In this document: positions 60,740 through 64,000 of the stretch, piece by piece | How positions within the stretch are numbered: position 1 is the first letter of the stretch | How the letters are laid out: each line of letters starts with the position of its first letter | Assembly: GCF_041928815.1 (NCBI RefSeq) | Contig: NZ_JBHFEI010000009.1 | Coordinates: 62,001 to 126,000, forward strand | DNA from: JBHFEI01 sp041928815 | GTDB taxonomy: Bacteria; Pseudomonadota; Alphaproteobacteria; Rhizobiales; Rhizobiaceae | Direction of reading: 5' to 3' | Length of the DNA stretch: 64,000 nt | Position numbers and translations under genes: made by a program | The notes under the pieces: model-generated | What the model was told of the DNA's origin: nothing | Database searches by the model: none | The model's input: the letters and a program-made list of their open reading frames with translations, nothing else

Positions 60740-61675
60740 ATGACACAGGCCGACCATTCCTACGCCGATGCGGCCGGCGCGCCGGTCAGGGGATTTTTCC
60801 TCAGCCGGCGCACCGCCGGATCGCCGGCAGCCGTGCCCGTCATCCTGGGCGCTCCCGTCCTTCTCTGGCAGGCCGTGTTCTTCGCGGCCCCGCTCGTCTT
60901 CCTCCTCGTCGTCACCTTCTGGACCGTACGGTCCTTCAAGCTGTCGCCGGCCTTCTCTTTCGACAACTGGCAGAAGGTGCTCGCCTCGACGCCGTTCCAG
61001 AAGGCGCTGGTCCACACGGTCGAGGTCTCGGCGCTCTGCGCCGTGCTGACGCTCGCCGTCGCCCTGCCGGCGGCCTACACCATCGCGTTCCGCCTCTCGC
61101 CGCGGCTGCGGGCGCTCGCCGTCGCGGCGCTCGTCGTCCCGGTCTTTTCGAGCTACCTGCTGCGCATCTACGCCTGGCAGATCGTGCTCAGCCCCGGCGG
61201 CATCGTCAACAGCGTGACGCGGCCTCTTTTCGGCCTCGACCTGGCGCTGCTCGGCGGCGCCTTCTCGCTGCAGGTCGGCTTCCTCACGCTGACGCTGCCG
61301 GTCGCGGTGCTGATCCTGGTGCTCGCCTTCTCCGGCATCGACCGCAGCCTGATCGAGGCCGCCGCCAATCTCGGCTGCCGGCGCGCCCGCATCGTCTGGC
61401 ACGTGCTGCTGCCCTCGGTGCGCAACGCCATCCTGCTTGCCGCCTCGACCGCCTTCCTCATGGCCTTCGGCGACTATATCAGCCCGGTCTTCCTCACCGG
61501 CAGCAAGCCGCCGACGCTGTCGATCCTGATCGTCGACACGGTGAAGTCCGGCTCGCAATGGCCGCGCGCCTCGGTGATCGGCGTCAGCATGCTGGCGATC
61601 CTCACCGTCGTCCTCCTCGCCTTCAACCGGCTCGGGCGCGAGCGCCGCGGGCGCCGCGGGCGAAAGGAGGCATGA
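60740..61675 (+). CDS. Polyamine-type ABC transporter permease (PotB-like)
   Basis: The 311-residue protein has six helices and the docking loop EAAANLGCRRARIVWHVLLPSVRNAI. It starts 20 bases after the binding-protein stop. The N-terminus is about 35 residues longer than usual before the first helix. It overlaps the region of the next ribosome site, consistent with coupling. Confidence 0.92.
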   Translation: MTQADHSYADAAGAPVRGFFLSRRTAGSPAAVPVILGAPVLLWQAVFFAAPLVFLLVVTFWTVRSFKLSPAFSFDNWQKVLASTPFQKALVHTVEVSALCAVLTLAVALPAAYTIAFRLSPRLRALAVAALVVPVFSSYLLRIYAWQIVLSPGGIVNSVTRPLFGLDLALLGGAFSLQVGFLTLTLPVAVLILVLAFSGIDRSLIEAAANLGCRRARIVWHVLLPSVRNAILLAASTAFLMAFGDYISPVFLTGSKPPTLSILIVDTVKSGSQWPRASVIGVSMLAILTVVLLAFNRLGRERRGRRGRKEA

Positions 61676-61677
61676 CC

Positions 61678-62493
61678 ATGGCCCGGTCCGCAACACGTCT
61701 CTCGCGCGCGGCGCAATACGCGCTGCTCGTCCTTCTCTTCGGCTTCATCGCCACGCCGATGCTGGTGATCGCCGTCTTTTCCTTCGACGCCAACCGCTTC
61801 CCCACGATCCCCTGGGGCGGCTTCAGCCTGGACTGGCATGTGGCCGCGCTCGGCGACACGATGATCCGCACCGCCTTCGCCAACAGCCTGACGGTGGCGC
61901 TGTCGACCGCCATCGTCTCGACGATCCTCGGCTTCTGCGCCGCCTATCTCGACTACCGCTACGTCTTTCGCGGCAAGGCGCTGTTCGGGCTCATGGTCGC
62001 GATCCCGCCGGCGGTTCCGGCGAGCATCCTCGGCATGGCGATGCTCGCCTTCCTGTCGCGGCTCGGCCTCTTCGGCAGCGTCGGCGCCATCGTCGCCTGC
62101 CATGTCGCGATCGCCACCTCGTTTGCGATGGCGATCATACGCTTGCGGCTGCGCGACTTCCCGCGCGACCTGGAGCCGGCCGCCTGGAACCTGGGCGCGC
62201 CGCCCTTCGTCACGCTGATGCGCGTCGTCGTGCCCTTCTGCAAGCCGGCGCTCGTCGCCTCCTTCTTCCTGACCGCCGCCGTCTCCTTCGACGAGTTCCT
62301 CATCGCCTGGTTCGTCGGCGGCACGGTGGAAACGCTGCCGGTGCGCATCCTCAACCTGTTGCAGGGCCAGGTGAACCCGAAGATCAACGCGATCGGCACG
62401 GTCGTCCTCGCCATCAGCATCACCCTGGTGCTTCTCGCCCAACGCTTCGTCGGCGTCAGCGCCGCCGCCCGCCCGAAAAAGACGGAAGGATGA
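61678..62493 (+). CDS. Polyamine-type ABC transporter permease (PotC-like)
   Basis: The 271-residue protein has six helices and the docking segment EPAAWNLGAPPFVTLMRVVVPFCKPAL. I use the second of two ATGs (61678), which is 7 bases after AAGGAGG; the first (61672) overlaps the potB-like stop. With the upstream permease it forms the membrane channel. Confidence 0.92.
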   Translation: MARSATRLSRAAQYALLVLLFGFIATPMLVIAVFSFDANRFPTIPWGGFSLDWHVAALGDTMIRTAFANSLTVALSTAIVSTILGFCAAYLDYRYVFRGKALFGLMVAIPPAVPASILGMAMLAFLSRLGLFGSVGAIVACHVAIATSFAMAIIRLRLRDFPRDLEPAAWNLGAPPFVTLMRVVVPFCKPALVASFFLTAAVSFDEFLIAWFVGGTVETLPVRILNLLQGQVNPKINAIGTVVLAISITLVLLAQRFVGVSAAARPKKTEG

Positions 62494-62497
62494 CGCC

Positions 62498-63580
62498 GTG
62501 ACCGATGCCTTCGTATCCCTGAAAAAGCTCGACAAGCAGTATCCCGGCCACCATGCCGTGCGCGGCATCGACCTCGACATCCGGACGGGCGAGTTCGTCG
62601 CGCTGATGGGCCCGTCCGGCTGCGGCAAGTCGACGACGCTGCGGCTGATCGCCGGCCTCGACACGCCGACCTCCGGCGAAGTGCGGATCGGCGGCCGGCG
62701 GATGAACGACGTGCCGGCCTTCCAGCGCGACACGCCGATGGTCTGGCAGAGCCTCGCGCTCTTTCCCTTCCTCTCCGTCGTCGAGAACGTCGAATTCCCG
62801 CTCCGGATGAAGAGGATCGGCCCGGTCGAGCGGCGCCGGCGCGCGATGGAATGGCTCGACCGCATGGGGCTTTCCGCCATGGCCGGGCGCGACATCGCCC
62901 AGCTTTCCGGCGGCCAGCGCCAGCGCGTCGCGATCGCCCGCGCGCTCGTCACCCAGCCGCCGGTGCTGCTCCTCGACGAGCCGCTCTCCGCCCTCGACGC
63001 CCATCTGCGGGTGCGCATGCAGACCGAGCTGTCGCGCCTGCACAAGGAACTCGGCATCACCTTCATCTACGTCACCCACGCCCAGTCGGAGGCCTTCGCG
63101 CTCGCCGACCGCATCGTGCTGATGAGCGACGGGGCGATCCAGCAGTCCGGCCGGCCGCAGGACGTCTATCGCGAGCCGGCCAATGCCTTCGTCGCCGAGT
63201 TCATGGGGATGAACAACATCCTCTCCGGCACGCTTTGCGGCCGCGACGGCGCCTTCGCGCGGATCGACACCGGTGCCGGGCGGTTCCGCATTCCGGCGGG
63301 CGCGCTCCCCTCCTCGGGGCCGGCGCGCTTCGTCGTCGCCGCCGACCGCATCGCGCTCTCCGCCGCGCCGGCGCCGGAGGCCGACAACCGGCTCGCCGGC
63401 ACCGTCATCGGCATCGAGTTCGTCGGCTCGGTCCAGACGGTGTTCGTCGAGGCCGGCGGCGCGGAGTTCCGCGTGCAGAAGCAGCAGCACGAGATCGACG
63501 CGCTCGATCTCGCGCCCGGCCGCGCCGTCCATCTCTCCTGGCAGCCCGCCCATGCCTGGGTGCTGCCGCAGAACACATGA
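62498..63580 (+). CDS. Polyamine-type ABC transporter ATPase (PotA-like)
   Basis: The 360-residue protein has Walker A MGPSGCGKSTTL (residues 37-48), signature QLSGGQRQRVAIARAL, Walker B LLLDEPLSALDAHLR, H-loop YVTHAQSEAFALADR and a C-terminal TOBE-like domain (from about 270). It starts at GTG with GGAAGGA upstream, four bases after the permease stop. It completes the transporter. Confidence 0.93.
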   Translation: MTDAFVSLKKLDKQYPGHHAVRGIDLDIRTGEFVALMGPSGCGKSTTLRLIAGLDTPTSGEVRIGGRRMNDVPAFQRDTPMVWQSLALFPFLSVVENVEFPLRMKRIGPVERRRRAMEWLDRMGLSAMAGRDIAQLSGGQRQRVAIARALVTQPPVLLLDEPLSALDAHLRVRMQTELSRLHKELGITFIYVTHAQSEAFALADRIVLMSDGAIQQSGRPQDVYREPANAFVAEFMGMNNILSGTLCGRDGAFARIDTGAGRFRIPAGALPSSGPARFVVAADRIALSAAPAPEADNRLAGTVIGIEFVGSVQTVFVEAGGAEFRVQKQQHEIDALDLAPGRAVHLSWQPAHAWVLPQNT

Positions 63581-63598
63581 ACAGAAGGAGGCCCATCC

Positions 63599-64000
63599 AT
63601 GACCTATAACGAGGATTTCATGAAACGCGCGGTCGAGATCTCGCGCCGCGCGCTCAGCGAACCCGGCACCGAGCCCTTCGGCGCCGTCGTCGTGCGCGAC
63701 GGGCGGATCGTCGGCGAGGGGCTGAACCATTCGGCCGCCCGTTTCGATCCGACGTCCCATGGCGAGGTCGAGGCGATCCGCGATGCCTGCCGCAGGCTCG
63801 AAACCGTCGACCTTACGGGCGCCGACATGTACACATCCTGCGAACCCTGCGCCATGTGCGTGGCGACGATGGGCGTTGCGGGCCTGTCGCGGCTCTACTA
63901 CGCCTCGTCGATGGAAGAGGCGGGACGCGCGTTTCAGACCCTGACGACGGCGGAGCGCCATCCGATCGACGTCGACAGGCTGCGCGCGGCCGCCGGCGCC
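63599..64000 (+). CDS. Cytidine/deoxycytidylate deaminase-family protein (guanine deaminase-like), partial
   Basis: The 134 visible codons run to the window edge. The zinc site is intact: His54 and Glu56 in TSHGEVEAI, and Cys84 and Cys87 in SCEPCAMC. The MKRAVEISRRAL start and EPFGAVVV block fit guanine/tRNA-adenosine/cytosine deaminases. AGAAGGAGG precedes the ATG, 18 bases after the ATPase stop, so it belongs to the transporter operon. That points to import of a nucleobase-like or other amine compound as nitrogen source. Confidence 0.88.
   Translation, partial: MTYNEDFMKRAVEISRRALSEPGTEPFGAVVVRDGRIVGEGLNHSAARFDPTSHGEVEAIRDACRRLETVDLTGADMYTSCEPCAMCVATMGVAGLSRLYYASSMEEAGRAFQTLTTAERHPIDVDRLRAAAGA

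Noticed and set aside
1..64000. tRNA, rRNA or CRISPR features
   Set aside because: No cloverleaf-like T-loop consensus, rRNA-like stretch or regularly spaced repeat was seen.

Overview
The window is GC-rich (roughly two-thirds G+C by eye) and comes from an alphaproteobacterium that makes bacteriochlorophyll a. The gene order (puh-acsF-puhE-hemA; crtEF-bchCXYZ-puf; crtDC; bchIDO-crtIB) and copies of a dispersed intergenic repeat common in Rhizobiales genomes point to Hyphomicrobiales (Rhizobiales). The oxygen-dependent cyclase gene acsF fits an aerobic anoxygenic phototroph. I cannot name the genus.

Bases 1-27720 are a photosynthesis gene cluster. On the plus strand, the tail of a probable lhaA leads into puhA-puhB-puhC-small orf-acsF-puhE-hemA, nearly all coupled by start/stop overlaps, followed by idi. 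On the minus strand (read right to left) crtE-crtF-bchC-bchX-bchY-bchZ-pufQ-like-pufB-pufA-pufL-pufM-pufC forms the classical superoperon ending in a tetraheme cytochrome gene. crtD and crtC run divergently from crtE. A third, minus-strand operon is bchI-bchD-bchO-crtI-crtB-small membrane orf. Paired TGT-N12-ACA palindromes (the CrtJ/PpsR recognition pattern) lie upstream of bchC, between crtE and crtD, and upstream of bchI, so one redox/light repressor probably controls all three units. The ppsR gene is not in the window. No crtA is present, which suggests a spirilloxanthin-type carotenoid path. crtC has no start codon near its conserved N-terminus, and it overlaps crtD in another frame.

The cluster ends at 27.7 kb in an AT-richer scar holding an IS630-type transposase fragment fused to the tail of an oligopeptide ABC ATPase gene. 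Beyond it lie accessory loci: a yehZYXW-type osmoprotectant/betaine ABC transporter (28.7-32.7 kb); a sulfur-flavoured group with a thioredoxin-like peroxiredoxin, a YeeE/YedE transporter and a periplasmic rhodanese (33.0-36.0 kb); an NtaA/DszA-type flavin monooxygenase with a betaine-type ABC transporter whose permease carries an unusual N-terminal extension (36.7-41.5 kb); dodecin with a small partner gene; an Rrf2 regulator divergent from an orphan RbsC-type permease; and a D,D-carboxypeptidase.

From 45.7 to 52.8 kb an RpiR regulator is divergent from a sugar operon: binding protein, two permeases, ROK kinase, class II aldolase, P-loop kinase and, after a gap, a hydroxypyruvate-isomerase-like enzyme. 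No ABC ATPase is present. Next come a membrane PQQ glucose dehydrogenase (gcd), an FeS-BCP-type photolyase with a short-chain dehydrogenase, and finally a polyamine-type ABC transporter operon ending in a CMP/guanine-deaminase-like gene cut by the window edge. That last operon starts with an exact sigma-54 -24/-12 promoter and a long dyad.

I saw no rRNA, tRNA or CRISPR. Functions are assigned from protein motifs and gene order read directly from the sequence; no database search was run.
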